64,000 bases of DNA from Cryptomeria japonica (GCF_030272615.1 NC_081412.1:479413157-479477156), one strand, 5' to 3'; shown: positions 12,338-24,633, counted from the first letter of the stretch. The notes: generated by a model from the letters alone, not told the origin. A program made the numbers and translations.

Positions 12338-15300
12338 CCTTATTTAAAGGGAGGGGTCAGTATTACCACCAACCACCCCTCCTCCCTTTTTATAAAACCT
12401 ACACCACGTTGCAATAAACATTGACCAAGCTATTAAAGAATAAACCATGATGGGCAATGGTGTTCCAATCAATCTACCACGTAGTAGCCATTAAGACTTG
12501 GGAGATCACTATTCATGTAACTAACCATTTGCATGCAGAAGTCGATAGTCGACTTAACAAAACTGTAGTTAACTCCTCCACATGGTGGCTCGCGACCATT
12601 AGGGGAGGAAAGAGACTTGGCACGTAGTGCCATGGCAATTTGAAAACTATAAACTTCTCCCCATTTCATGGTGGCAGTAGGAAAGACTATAGTTCCTGTG
12701 GAGATAACTGAGAAATCAAACAATATCCTCCACGATCCAAGGCGAGAGGAGGTCGACTCAGCTGCAAAAAACAACAGTTAGAATCCAAGCACCCTAAACG
12801 TGTCAACAAGATAGTTTAATAAGAGGTAGATAGACTGGGGAATCTCTTAGGAAGCAGTAGACATGGAGAAGAGGAGTGAGAGACCTATCAATAATGTAGC
12901 TAAGGTGTCGAGCCCATAGCAATGTCTAAGCCAAAATTATAGAAGATAATGTAGAGAAAAATAGTTTAAATAGAAGCAAGGGCTAGAGAGAGAGAGAGGA
13001 GGGAGAGAAAGATAGGAAGATAGCAAGTTAGAGCAAGTTAGAGCAAGATAGAGGAGAGAAAGAATGTAGAAGGGCGACAAGAGATTAGAGAGAATGGAAT
13101 AGTGGAGATTTTAATGTGTTACGACCGAGCCGTAAAAGATCGATGATGATCATTTCCGATTTAGCATCGAACTTAGAGGTTAGGCTCTTGAATGAGTGTT
13201 AGTTGTTTTATTATTATTTGAGAAATTCTTAGAATATAAAAAGGACAAGAACTAGGAATAGAAAGCTCGTGAGATAGAAGAGCGTTGAGGTGGAAAGCAT
13301 TGGAATCCGGACATATAGCAGACAATTTGAAGTTATCAAGGATCATAATAGACATGGATTGCGTTTCTTGAGGTAGGCTCAAATGTAGCATGTTTTGTTG
13401 TAAAGATTTAAGAGATAAAGAATGATCTACTTTTAGATTTATGCAATATTCTAATGGAAGGGTTAGAATTGCGATATGAACCATTTTTAATTGTTTTAAA
13501 ATACGATCATGTAAATATAGATGCAATAATGAAATATGTTCTTAAAAATTGTTGATAAACATAAGTGAAATTAATAGAAATTAGACCACCAAATCCTCTA
13601 GGAACAGAGTAAGAGGTTAGAGAGAGAGACTTTGAAATTGAAGCACGAAGAGGATGAAATACTAGGATTATGACTTATTAAATAGTGAAGTTTATTTTGA
13701 TATCATAAAGAAAAGACTTACACTTTCAAATTAGATCCTTGCATGAAGGGAAAAGATGGTTATCAGATGTCTCATTTAAAAATCCATAGAGATAGGCACT
13801 TTATGAATTTTCATCGTGTTAGATTGTTGTTATGGAAAATTAGTAAAATTAGTAAGTTGAGTGTTTAAATCATGAAAAGTCACATATTAGTATTAAACTA
13901 AATATGATGTTTTGAAAAAAGAGGTAAATGAACCAAGACACATGGAAAGATAGAGAGCTTAGATGATATAAACTTAGAACTCTAAACCATAAGAAATGGA
14001 ATGTATGTTAATGATTACACTTTTAAATTGTTTTGATAATTGAATAAAAGAATGTGTACTCAGTTTATTCAATTTCTATGTAAAGATACATACATGTGTT
14101 ACACCTTCTTAATTTTTAATTATTGTCTTTAAATTGCTTGAAAGATAGAAGAGAAAGATTGTTTTTCTTTCAGATGTATATTTGTTTATCCATGAAAGAT
14201 TGCTTCTTGTCAGATAGAATTGGTTTTAACGAAAGATTGATTCTTTCTATTTCTACTTAACGAAAGATTGTCTTCTATATATATTTATTCTAGATTTATG
14301 TGAACAAATCTAGATAGGCTTGTGTTTGTGGAAAGTAACCTTCCAGGATGGGTGCCGAATGTGAAATTATAGAGAGAATAGTTTGCTTTTCCAAACTATC
14401 TTTTATTGCTATGCATGGCATTATACTCGACCGAGTAACTTATGGACCATTGAAATCGATGGATTTATTTATGCTCTCTACCACATCCTTGATTGATCTT
14501 GCATGTTTCTTAATGGAATTAGAAAAATGAATTGCATGTATCATCTAGGCACGCACCAAATTCCATCTTGTCTTTCGAATTCTTTTGCTAAGCAATTCGT
14601 GCAGGGTCAGGTATTCTTGATTGACTAAGAATTCTGGGGAAGCGTAAGCTTCAAGGTTGGGCAGAAAAAGCGCCTGAATCTTGTTCTCATCTTCATGCTA
14701 AAGATTGCATTCATGATAGCTTGGGTTGCAGATCAACGAACGCATCTCACCCTTTACTTTGTATTATTTTGTTATTGAACTTACGACAACTTGAAATGCC
14801 TAAGTATTGTATGATTGAGATACTACTTTTATCGATTTATTGAAAGACTAATCTTTATCTTTTATAGAAATTTCGTGTTTATTATGAAAAAAATGGAATG
14901 ATAAAATGAAGCTATGGAAGGAAATTTGGAATGAAATAGACTTATTAACTGATTTATGAGTTTATTTAAGAATAAAGAGTATTTCGACTATTATAGAAGT
15001 CAGCATGATTTACATCTTTACACTGTATCCTCCTTGTTTACCAATTGGTACGTTTCTGCCTTCATGTTGGTAGTGTGCATCATATCTTCATGCCATCCAT
15101 CTCCAACCGTTTTGCATTTGTGGCAACCCCATTTTCCATCTGCATACTGGTAACTGCATGTGTGCAACTGTAGAGCCTCATCTTTATTTGACTGGTTCTC
15201 TTCTCATCTAGTTTGTCAAGGTGGCAAACTCACCATCTTAACTCTTCCTTCTCTACCCTAGTATCACATCATGTTGTCACATGTTGATCCAGTGCACATC

Positions 15301-15983
15301 TTTGATCTTAATTCTCAGGGGGCTTCCTCATCTTCTACATTACTCATCCGGTCTATGCATCCAATTACCTGCCTTAGCTTACTCTGTCTTATCTCGGAGT
15401 GTCATAATGCATTCCATGCATGTTAGGAGGCAAGCCAAGTAATTACTACTTACCGGTAGAAGTGAATCCTTGTCTCCTACAGGCCAATGATAGGAGATAA
15501 TCAGTTATCAACATATTTTGCTCTTCATCTTCCAATGTTGCACTAATATGACCTCCTTGTGTCAGCAGATGCATCTCCTATACATAATCTGATAGACATC
15601 CCCTTTGTCTACCTTACTAACTTCCAACAGTTCAAACTCTATTGGTCATAATGCCATCCTGTGATGACCTAGTCTTCCGGTGGGAGTCCTACAGTTTCAC
15701 ATCCACCTGCATATAGGTTTTGCACTTTGTCATTAGCTCACCCTACTAACTTGTTGGGCACATTCTTACCGGTTAGCAACATCTCAATGCCAACACATTA
15801 CTTTGCTGGTCATCATACCATACCGGTCTTCAATACTTGTCATCAATACAAGTCAATACTAACTTGTGTACCAGTGATCTACAATATTAGTTGACATCAA
15901 GGATAACAATACACTTCAACCTCCCATACTGGTTACCATACAATACCGATTGACATCAATTACAACACAATGCCAACATTGGT

Positions 15984-17746
15984 TGGTTATATTTTGGTAT
16001 TTTTTTGTGGGATTTTTTCCTTGCAAATGCTTAGGTCTTCCTTTTTTGTCAAGTTTGGAAAAACATGCTTTTCGGGATAACATCATATCATCGATTAGTA
16101 ATAGAATCTTTGTTTGGAAGAACAAATGGTTGTCCTTTGCGGGTAAGATTTTGATGATTAAATCTACCCTTAGTGCTATCCCAATTTATATCCTGTCAAT
16201 TTTGAAGATTCCAAGGGGTGTTTCTAATTCCCTTTTAAAAATCTTTAGATCCTTTCTTTGTGATGATAATATGAATTGTAAGGGCAGACTTCCTCTTTTA
16301 TCTTGGAAAAAGGTCAATCTTCCAAAACCTTTCGGAGGAGCGCGTATCAGAGATCTAGATTTTCATAATAAGGGTTTGGGAGCAAAACTTGTTTGGAAAT
16401 TATACTAGAACCCTAATTCTAAATGGGGCAAGATTATGAGGGAAAGGTATTTGAATGAGAGTGTGAGGGAGAGGATTTTCATTGCTTCACCTTTACCTCG
16501 AGGTTCCAAGATATGGAACTTTTTTGTCATCTTGTAGAGAGGTAATTCTACCCCACTTCTCTTGGTTGATCCACAATGGTCATAAGGCTAAGTTATGGGA
16601 TGATGCCTGGAATGGGCATTCTCCTTTAGGATGAATTAGGAATTGGGAGGGACTGTTGGAGATATTGAAATCTATGTGCAGCATTTTTGTTGTCGATTAT
16701 TTTACATTTGATTCTTTTGGTCCTGTTCCCAAGGTTATATGGAAGTCGGTTGAATTTCTTCCTTATTCTCATAATGTTAAAGATATGTATTATCAAGAAC
16801 TTCATAAAAGGTGGTTTTCTTTTCTGATAGAAATGATGATTTGATTTGTACTAAGCCTAAAACTGGTAGTTACTCGATTAAGGATGACTATGCTTCTTTG
16901 GTAAACACCTAGACTCTCTCCCTAGGTTCCCTATTAAGTTCTTTTGGGAAGCTTCTTGCCTTCCTAAGGTAGGGGCCTTCGCTTGGTTGGCATTCCAAGA
17001 TAGATTTTTGACTGGTTCCCATTTGGATAGACTAGACATCACAACTGCCTTCCCTTGTGTGTTTTGTGGTTACTCTATGGAATCTCTTGATCATCTTTTC
17101 CTTCTCTGTCAGGTTGCCATGGAGTGTTGGTATTGGATTTTTGGTATGCTTGGATGGTCTGCATCGATTTGTGCTTCCTTACAATTGAAATGTTTGAGTT
17201 GGTTGCTTTTATTTTCTGATTCTATGTTGGCTTGTTTATGGGAGATAAGTCCTTCTTTGGTAGTTTTGAATTTGTGGCTTGAAAGGAATTCCCGTATCTT
17301 TAATTATAAATACTCTTCTACTCAAGAGGTTATTGCTAAGATAGAGAAGTCCATCTTTGAAGTCGTTAGAAGTTATCTATTTAAAAACTCTTCTTCTTTG
17401 AAGTCCTCCTCTCTTTGGGATGATAGGATGCTCTCTAAATGGTCATTTCTTCATCCTTTGCCACAGTTGGGTTCAGTTAAGGTTGTTTTAGGCAAGTTTT
17501 TGAGAGATCAAGCTAAGTGGTACCCCCCTCCTATTGGTAAATTTAAACTCAACTATGATAGAGCTTCTAGAGGCAATCTTGGAGCGTCTGGTGTCGGGGT
17601 TGTCTTAACCGATCCTTCTGCTCAAATTGTGATGACCGCATGTAAGATGGTCTTGCTTGGGACTAACAATAAAGTAGAACTAGAAGCCTTGAGTCTTGGT
17701 CTTGAGTTGGCTATCTCTTTAAAGATTGATAAATTTTTTGTATGTA
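15984..17746 (+). pseudogene. LINE-A ORF2, post-RT, zinc-finger and RNase H part
   Basis: Continues the frame of 8344. CKCLGLPF opens the conserved post-RT region (about 16022-16050), then WKNKWLSFAGKILMIKSTL and, near 16335, FGGARIRDLDFHNKGLGAKL. Stops and frameshifts fall between 16408 and 16985. The frame from 16987 carries the zf-RVT motif CVFCGYSMESLDHLFLLC (about 17059-17112). A degenerate RNase H follows at about 17518-17745: LNYDRASRGNLGASG, where the first acidic position is YD rather than FDG, and VELEAL with the second acidic residue. The frame is cut at 17746 by the next LTR insertion. Confidence 0.85.
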
Positions 17747-20700
17747 TGTAATGCCCCGCCAGGAACCCTAAAGGATAGCAACACAACAAGGCAACTAAAA
17801 GGCGCAATAATTTTTTTTTAAAGATTAAAGGAAATAATCATAACTTTGCTCAATAATTAACATAAGCGGAAGACTAACATTACATCCTAAAGGGTTACCA
17901 ACGAAGATTACTTCTAAATAAAACCACATCACAAAATTAATCCAATCATCCATTTAAATTAAGGAAAGCCAATAACGATTGAATAATTCATAATCATAAA
18001 TTGATCTCCAAAAGATAGGCTTAAAGAATTACAACATACATACTTCCAAAGATTCATTTATACATAATAGGAAAGATAATTGAAACAATATATATCCCAT
18101 GAACTTAAATTACAATATTCCATAAATTACATGGCTTCCATAGAACAATAAAATACAAAGGTTACAAGTTACTGAAACAATGACCACACGGGCCTCAAGG
18201 TACAAAATCAAGAACATAAGTGCTACACGAAGCAAGAACCAAGATGCACCGGCGAAGCCAATCCTCGCGTGAAGGTAGGAACAAGATATCCGATGGGAAG
18301 TGGCACTACCACCCGACCATGTGATCCCATAATGGAACCACCTCACTGTGCTAGGAGATAGCAGAAGACCCTCAAGCAAGCAAGAAAAGTACAACAGTAC
18401 ACATGACTCCGCAGTACACAAGTGACTTGACTCACAAAACACTAGTGACCCTAGAGAGAGAGTGTCATCACATGGCTTAACATGGTTACCCTAGGTAGGT
18501 CTCCATAGGTCCCAGCCCCCATCATGGGTTATCCTGGTAACCTCTCCCGAACCCTCGGCTCCATCTAAGCATCATGCGGACCCTACCATCCTTTCGTGAG
18601 GACAAGGTGGTAGGTTTGCCATTCCAGGCCTTCCCAAACACCTTGAGCCTATACAAGCACTCAACCGTGTACGGGGTACATTATCTTAATTAAATTAATA
18701 ACTACCCACCCCCTAATCAAGTTATTAGGTTATCACTTAATAGTTGACTTTTGAGGGGTTATCCTGCCATCCACTTTGGGTGCGGCCCCCGCTCGAAAGC
18801 CACTCTCTCTACTAGGTCACTAACTGGATAAGACTATCTATGAGAACTCTATGGTGGGCTAACAACCATAAATTATCCAGGCATAACACAGGTGGAGGAC
18901 TCACAGCCACAAACCCAGGGTTGACCATTAAGGACATAACACATAATAGCTCACTTCCTCAAGGTTTGAACATCGACACCTGACCAAGGGTATACATCGA
19001 CAACATAATGACAATTTTAAACATAATGCGACAACATTAAAACAACTAGACTGCAATTATTAAAAACACCAGATCCTACACAAGCAATCTTTCTTTAAGC
19101 AGTCAACATTTAAATCAATTTAAACAAATGTATATATCGGCTAATATAAAATAATTCCAAATAACAACTATTTGTCGAATACAATCATCATACGATTATT
19201 TTTCAATACTTGGATAACAACACTAATATCAAATTTAATCCAACTTCCCCTTTATTCCAACGTTAATGCTAACCTCCAGATTATTCTATTTATTTTCAAA
19301 ATATAAAGCAATTAAATGCTAATCACTAAGACGAGGAATAATTAATTAATCTTAAACATCGTTATAAACTACAATTAACATATTATTATTATTTAATATT
19401 AAATAATAACATATTGTTATTATTGTTTAAATAACAATACATTATCACTTAATATTAAACACAAAATACACTTATTGATTTTATTTAAACCACTAACCAA
19501 AATTATAATATCATTTCTTTTTTTTTAAAAACTAAAAAAAATAATAATAAAAAAAAAGACAATTTTAAAATGCCCAACGTGGGGCCCCCAAGCACCCACG
19601 CAGCAAGCCTGCTGTTCCCAGACTGGGGAATGCAGCGCTTGTTGCATCCTCAGTCTAGGGAAAGCAGCGAGGCTGCTGGGAGAGGGGAGTAGCGTGGCTG
19701 GGTTGAGCCCAGCTCCCCGCCACCGCCCCCAATCCCAAACACCATTAAAATTTAATTTTTGCTTTCAATTTTTTTTTTTTTTGTTTTAATCACAATTTAA
19801 ATTTCGTTTTTGGACAAAAACGCCTGAGACAAAATTAAGAGAAACTAATAACAGAGATAGGTGAAAACCTCTGTTAAAACAAAATTAACCATTAATTTCC
19901 CAGCCACCATATTTTTTTTTATCAAACATACAAACAAAAGATAAATTAAAAGTCACTGGTAATGCCAAATTTTACCAGCAAATACAAAATCTTCTGAGAC
20001 AAAACAGGGGCAATAAAATTTCATTCAAATCAGCCCAGTTCACTCTAAAATTCAAATTAAATGGGAATAGAATTAATCTCTAACCTCCAATTGAATTTCT
20101 TGGCTCCCAACCAGCATGAACAAGGGAAAAATTAACTCATAACCATCATTTTAAACTGGAAATTACTAGGGAGAGGTATTGTATGAATGCTTGGCAAAAT
20201 TTTGCTAGCATAACACTACTAAAACCCAACAAAATTTCCAATTACAAACAGCATAATAAACCAAGAAATTTCTTGCATAAGCAAAGATGAAACAACAAAA
20301 ATTAAGTTATGAAACAACATGGAGAAAGCTTAAGTTTGGAATTTTGATAACAAATTGATAGAATCCTTCTTCCACAAACTCATGACAAACAAACACTCAA
20401 CACCCAAAATTCATAAATCAAGCTTTTAAACAAATAACAGAAAATGGAAAGAAAGCAAGGATTTTTGTTGAAATAAGCAAGAATTCAACCAACCTCTATG
20501 ATTTCCAAGCAGGAATGGTATGCTTCAGCAGGAATCCCAGCTAGTTCAAACCCAAATCCACCCTTCAAGCAATTTTTCCAGAATTTCTTTCTCCTCCTCC
20601 AAAATAAGCATAACCCCCAAAATCTCCTCCAAGGTAAATTAGTAAGACAATCTCTTTAACCTAATTTTCTAGGTTGCAATATTTCTATTTTTAAAAAAAC

Positions 20701-21656
20701 ATTAAAATCCCACAATTGACTTTCTTTTCTTTTCTTTTTCATATTCCTCAAAACAAATAAATGAAAATTCCCTCTTTTTGAAAATTACATTTTTCATAAA
20801 TAGCAATTAAATCAACTTTTCTACTAAATAGGAAAACAATGAGTTAGCTTCATTTGCATATATTAAAAGCAATTAACTAATTTATTCTATTTCTTCCGTT
20901 GGATCTAAACACGATTACTTTGCCAAAATAAGCAACTAAAAGTTAAAATCTAATAACTAATCAATTAAGCTTGATTCAAGACATAAGGCATAATACGAAA
21001 TAAATCGCTCAAGCCGACAAATAATGACAACTTATACTTTAAATAAATAACCGAACCACTATGGCACACAAATCGAGGAAAAGTAAAAAGACTCGAAATT
21101 CGAACAAAAGGGATGAACGACCGACTTACGGCACTCACAAAATAAAGACTGAGGTAAGGACTAGGGTCAAAAGCTATCTCCTCCACTCCCATCGGACATA
21201 TAAGGCACGCTCAGACCTGTGAAGCCAGGTGGAGACGATACCCCGTACCTACCCGGTACTTGTACCTGCAATATCCTGCATCACCGAAGCACACATACAT
21301 GCATATAAATATAGAATACACGGCACGCACACCGATGAAGGAGAATCGTGACGTTCCCTGTCTCATCGAAACGAGTGAAGGAAAATCGTCCCCTTGCATC
21401 CAATACAATAGCAAACACGCAACATATATATGACACATCGCCTAGATAAAGTAAGATGTCAGTACGAGCAATAATCCATGAAATACTAGAAATCACCAAT
21501 ACTGAAATACTGAAAATAACTCATGCATCCAATATCCAGATAAACATGAAATAATATCAAATACGTCTGCAAAATGACGAGCAATAAAGTGTCGACTGAA
21601 TAGTAAACTGAAACACAAAATCAGTCTAATAAGTCCGATCAAAACGGGGTACTACA
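17747..21656. mobile_element. Giant LTR insertion (3910 bp) in LINE-A
   Basis: Begins TGTAATGCCCCG and ends CGGGGTACTACA. The ends are a 12-bp imperfect inverted repeat (10 of 12 match), longer than the usual few bases of an LTR. ATGTA lies outside both ends (17742-17746 and 21657-21661). I see no second direct terminal repeat and no polyprotein, so I read it as a solo LTR. Interior open frames (18110-18442, 20965-21192, 21211-21438) have no recognisable domain. A GC-rich block sits at 19571-19735. Confidence 0.85.
19571..19735. other. GC-rich block inside the giant LTR
   Basis: About 165 bp of GC-rich sequence in an otherwise AT-rich element, directly after A-rich runs (19530-19560) and before a T-run (19770). 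It contains partly inverted phrases, such as GCTGTTCCCAGACTGGGG and, further right, CAGTCTAGGGAAAGCAGCG, so it can fold. No open frame of note. Confidence 0.6.
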
Positions 21657-21661
21657 ATGTA

Positions 21662-21940
21662 TGATGTTGGAGGCAGTTTTCGTGTGGTATAGGGTTTCTC
21701 TTCCCATTAGATATTGGGAGCTAGTTGTCGGGTGGTATGCCTTCTATAGCAATTTTCTCTTTTTCTCCAACCATAGATTCCTTATTTGTTTTTTATGGGA
21801 CGTCCTTATAATATTTTGGGATGTCCTTATCTATGGTTGGGACTCATTCCTTCATGTTCTTTTTCTAGGAAGACACTTTTGTACTCTTTACTTTATAAAT
21901 AAATATTTTAGTGGCTTCAGCCACTTTCTTCGAAAAAAAA
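21662..21940 (+). other. LINE-A 3' end with terminal hairpin and A-tail
   Basis: LINE sequence resumes after the ATGTA duplication and stays open from 21661 to 21993 with no recognised domain. Near its end AGTGGC-TTCA-GCCACT (21910-21925) forms a perfect 6-bp stem, then TTTCTTCG and eight A's (21933-21940). A hairpin just before the A-tail is a known arrangement in some plant LINEs, where it may be recognised by the reverse transcriptase. Confidence 0.7.
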
Positions 21941-22159
21941 TTAAAGTAGTTAACTTTTATAAGGTGTTATTTTGTAGCTCATTAATTGGTTGAAGGTCCA
22001 ACATTATTAAAATAAAATAGATTATTTTTCATATACAAACAACTTTATATAGTTGAGATAACAACAAGATGGAGTAGAATGATTATTTTTAGCTTGAGAG
22101 TAATTTTATTTTAATTATTATTTAACTATTAAAATCTAGTTACTTAACTATTTATTTAA

Positions 22160-22611
22160 CTATTGTCTTTCTTTAAATCCTTGTGGAGGAATCCCCAATT
22201 GATTCAAATTATTTTTTGTATGTGGATTCTTCCTCTTTGCATGCCAATAAATCTTTTGTGAGGGGTTCTTCTCATGCTTCCCCTTGCAATGAGCATTTGG
22301 ATGACAACATCACTTGGAATGTTGTTCGCAAAAGGAGGAAAGTTCTTTCATCTTCCTATTTCCAATCTCATACAAATTTTGTGGGTGATAAGTCAACTCT
22401 CTCATGACTAGGGATTGTCTAAGAAGAGCATCGATGGTCCCTTCCCTTTCTCTTTTGCCAGTTGTCTTGTTTGGTAGTTTTCTTGCAACTATTCCTCTTT
22501 TGTACTATTTCTCCATAGTTTGTGGTCTTTTGGGCCTATTTCATCTAGCCTTTTGGAAACATTTGTAAAGGCTTCAAGACCCTCATTTTCCACTTAGCTT
22601 GATAAAAAAAC
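22160..22611 (+). mobile_element. LINE 3' fragment
   Basis: An open stretch (22183-22407) rich in Ser and charged residues, with WNVVRKRRKVLSSS, stops before a T-rich 3' UTR holding CATTTGTAAAGGCTTCAAG and ACCCTC. This is a diverged form of the TAAAGGGTTT...CCCCTTCAAA phrase at the other LINE tails here. It ends GCTTGATAAAAAA at about 22611. The 5' boundary is approximate and I could not fix a target duplication. Confidence 0.6.
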
Positions 22612-22789
22612 ATCTTTATTTATTTATATTATATTTGATATAATTTTATTCTAATTAAATTTGTATGAATAGAATGTATTTATTATTATTAATATAATTA
22701 CCTTATATTTAGTTACAATTAATTTATATCTGGTTATTTTACTCCTGCTATTATCATTACCATTATTTAATTGGCATTATTATAGAGGC

Positions 22790-24120
22790 AATTTATGTTG
22801 ATGTGGTTCATAAAATTAGTATTAAATCTACTAGACCTTGGCAAAAAAATTAGAGGTGTGGTCCAAACATTGCCTTCCATAACTATAAGACTCATCTTGA
22901 TTATCATTGGGTTTCTCACCATTTACCCATGGGGCCAATTTTAAGCTAGAGGAGGTATTTTTAGTCACAAGTCTCGATTTGAAAATACATGTTTCTCACC
23001 ATTTGGTCTACTATCCTAGAAACTAAGTTATCTCTCTTCACCTAGTGTATTATTTTCCATGGCTTTACAATGGGGTTGTGGTTAAGTCATATGGGCATGT
23101 GAGACCATCATCACCTCTTCTATGGGTAGTTGAAATGTTTTCAGCAACTTTTCTAATTTTTTTCTAGAGTTTAAAAACTCTAAACATGGATTCATGATTT
23201 TTTTCATCCTTCAGACAAAATCCTTTTTCTTAGAACATGGTTCTTTTGGGGGAAGCGCCTTGTATCCCTTAAAATTTTAACTAGATATGACATGTTTTGA
23301 ATGTCGAGATTCTCTTCAACATATGAAAAGATAGAAATTGTATAGTTTTTGCTCGTTATTGTATTGAATAGCATGCTTCACTTTTTAAAGCAATTATTTG
23401 TTTTAATGTGTTATTACAAATCTAGGTGTAAGGTAATAAATTTACCTTAGAAGTGGCTCATCTTCAATTTTTTCTTGACCATTAAGGGAACACCTCATGT
23501 GTTGTTGCTATAGTTCCCCTATCTCCCTCCTTGTAGGTGTCAATGAGGTCAAAGTCTTTTTTCTCATGGTAACTATGTTCCTCATTCATAGGCTTCTCCC
23601 CTACCTAGCAAAGGAGATGTGCAATTCAAAGTTGGTCACAACCCATTCAACAACCCTTTGCCTCTTTTCCTTGCTTGCTAGTGGAGCTTCTAGCTAGTTT
23701 GATACTAGCAAGTTTCTATGACTAGATCTAGCTCTTTCTCCAACTCGTGATGATAAAGATAAAGATAAAGATAATGAGTGTTGGGAACCTCCTATGGACA
23801 CTTTGTGTCCCATACATCCACTTTGGACCCGACTAATGTATGGGGCAAGTCAAATTCCCAAAACTCTCCTTCTCCTCCTTCTGTTACTATTGTCGCCATC
23901 TAGCAACTAATTTTTATGTGATTTTTAATTCTATATTTTTCTTCTTATGGACTCTTGGGGTGTGATTTCATATTGACCCACTTATTTTTGTATAAATGTG
24001 TGTACTACTATTTTTTATACAAACAATAATGTTGATAACTATTCATTAAAAAATATAAATTAGATTATTAAATCAGTTAATGATCCTAAAACATTATTTT
24101 TTCTTCTACAATTTTTTTCC
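22790..24120 (+). pseudogene. Diverged LINE fragment, copy 1 (paralogue of 27960-29270)
   Basis: Matches the 27960-29270 block along its length: GTTCATAAAATTAGTATTAA against GTTCACAAAATTGGTATTAA at the left, shared TGATTTTTTTCATC in the middle, and the 3' phrase GTGTACTACTATTTTTTATA on the right. Full of stops. Its identity as LINE comes from copy 2, which joins recognisable post-RT sequence on its left. Open frames such as 23497-23697 are not real genes. Confidence 0.6.
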
Positions 24121-24168
24121 AATATTTACAATATTTTATTTATTCAAGCTACCTATTTTTCTTTCTTA

Positions 24169-24273
24169 GGAAATGACTATCCAACTCGCTTCTAGAATGC
24201 ATCAATGTATAAGTTACCCTAGTACACCATAACTTATGCATTGGTGCATTCTAGGGGTTGAATAGCCATTTCC
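24169..24273. repeat. 105-bp foldback (inverted repeat)
   Basis: Left arm 24169-24216 starts GGAAATGACTATCCAAC. The reverse complement of the right arm 24230-24273 starts GGAAATGGCTATTCAAC. Arms of 48 and 44 bases pair with about five mismatches and a 4-base bulge around a 13-base loop. It could be a small MITE or a hairpin-RNA-like sequence. I found no obvious target duplication. Confidence 0.8.
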
Positions 24274-24633
24274 TTTTTTTAAGCATTAGAAATTAAAGAC
24301 AAAATTTTCATAATCCATAAAACTAACTTGATATATTTTGAATTCGATTAATTAAACTTTTCTCTCTCTTCATACAAAACATAATCAAATTCAAAAATAT
24401 ACTAACAAAAAAAGTCATAATCAAATTCAAATATATAACGAACTAAAAATTAGAAAAGATATAATTTTTTAACAAAATATTTTAAGACCTGATTTCCGCC
24501 TTCACTTCAATTGAGATTTCAGAGCACATACCTATTCCCTTGTTACCACTTCTCTAAAAAATATTGTTGATTTTATTAATAAAAAATAATAGACATGACT
24601 TTAAAAAAACTTAAAAAATGGATTAACATTAGA

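Larger units (their letters stand above)
10824..15022. mobile_element. Large nested segment with LTR-like ends (right end uncertain)
   Basis: An abrupt change occurs at 10824: the CCGGT-rich host LTR stops and TGTCACGAACCC begins, an LTR-like start also resembling the giant LTRs at 47610 and 59861. Host-LTR-like sequence resumes at about 15023. The proposed end (TTTACA at 15022) gives CGGTA left against CTGTA right, one mismatch in five, so the right boundary is tentative. Without the LINE fragment inside, the segment is about 3.87 kb, close to the 3.91 kb of two other giant LTRs here. It holds TA microsatellites, a hairpin, a purine-rich stretch (12966-13075), and repeated AACGAAAGATTG motifs near 14200-14270. 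No coding region. Confidence 0.55.
8345..15978 (-). mobile_element. LTR insertion in LINE-A, itself carrying nested insertions
   Basis: Starts TGTTAGACAT and ends AATGCCAACA, with TTGGT immediately outside both ends, a clear 5-bp target duplication. Setting aside the nested pieces at 8662-9434 and 10824-15022 leaves about 2.65 kb without a second direct terminal repeat or recognisable polyprotein, so it is best read as a solo or internally deleted LTR. The left edge has CTGAGAGGAGGGTGAATCC, matching the sense 3' edge of the LTRs at 4670 and 42987, so sense is minus. Interior open frames (for example 9568-9873 and 10210-10632) show no family resemblance. Confidence 0.85.
5772..21940 (+). mobile_element. 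LINE-A: L1-like non-LTR retrotransposon split by two LTR insertions
   Basis: Plus-strand LINE in three pieces: 5772-8344, 15984-17746 and 21662-21940, about 4.6 kb of LINE in all. In order it has an ORF1 C-terminus, an endonuclease domain, reverse transcriptase, zinc-finger and RNase H regions, and a 3' UTR ending in a short hairpin and eight A's. The first break is an LTR insertion with TTGGT on both sides (8340-8344 and 15979-15983). The second has ATGTA on both sides (17742-17746 and 21657-21661). Reading frame continues exactly across the first break once the insert and one TTGGT copy are set aside. Frameshifts and stops elsewhere mean it is dead. Its own 5' end is lost where the LTR at 4670-5771 abuts ORF1. 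Confidence 0.88.

Noticed and set aside
16987-17751. 254-codon frame as a host gene
   Set aside because: It contains the LINE zf-RVT and RNase H regions and is cut by the ATGTA-flanked insertion; it is the C-terminus of LINE-A ORF2.
18110-18442. 110-codon minus-strand frame in the giant LTR
   Set aside because: No recognisable domain, lies within a solo LTR, and no comparable frame in related LTRs here.
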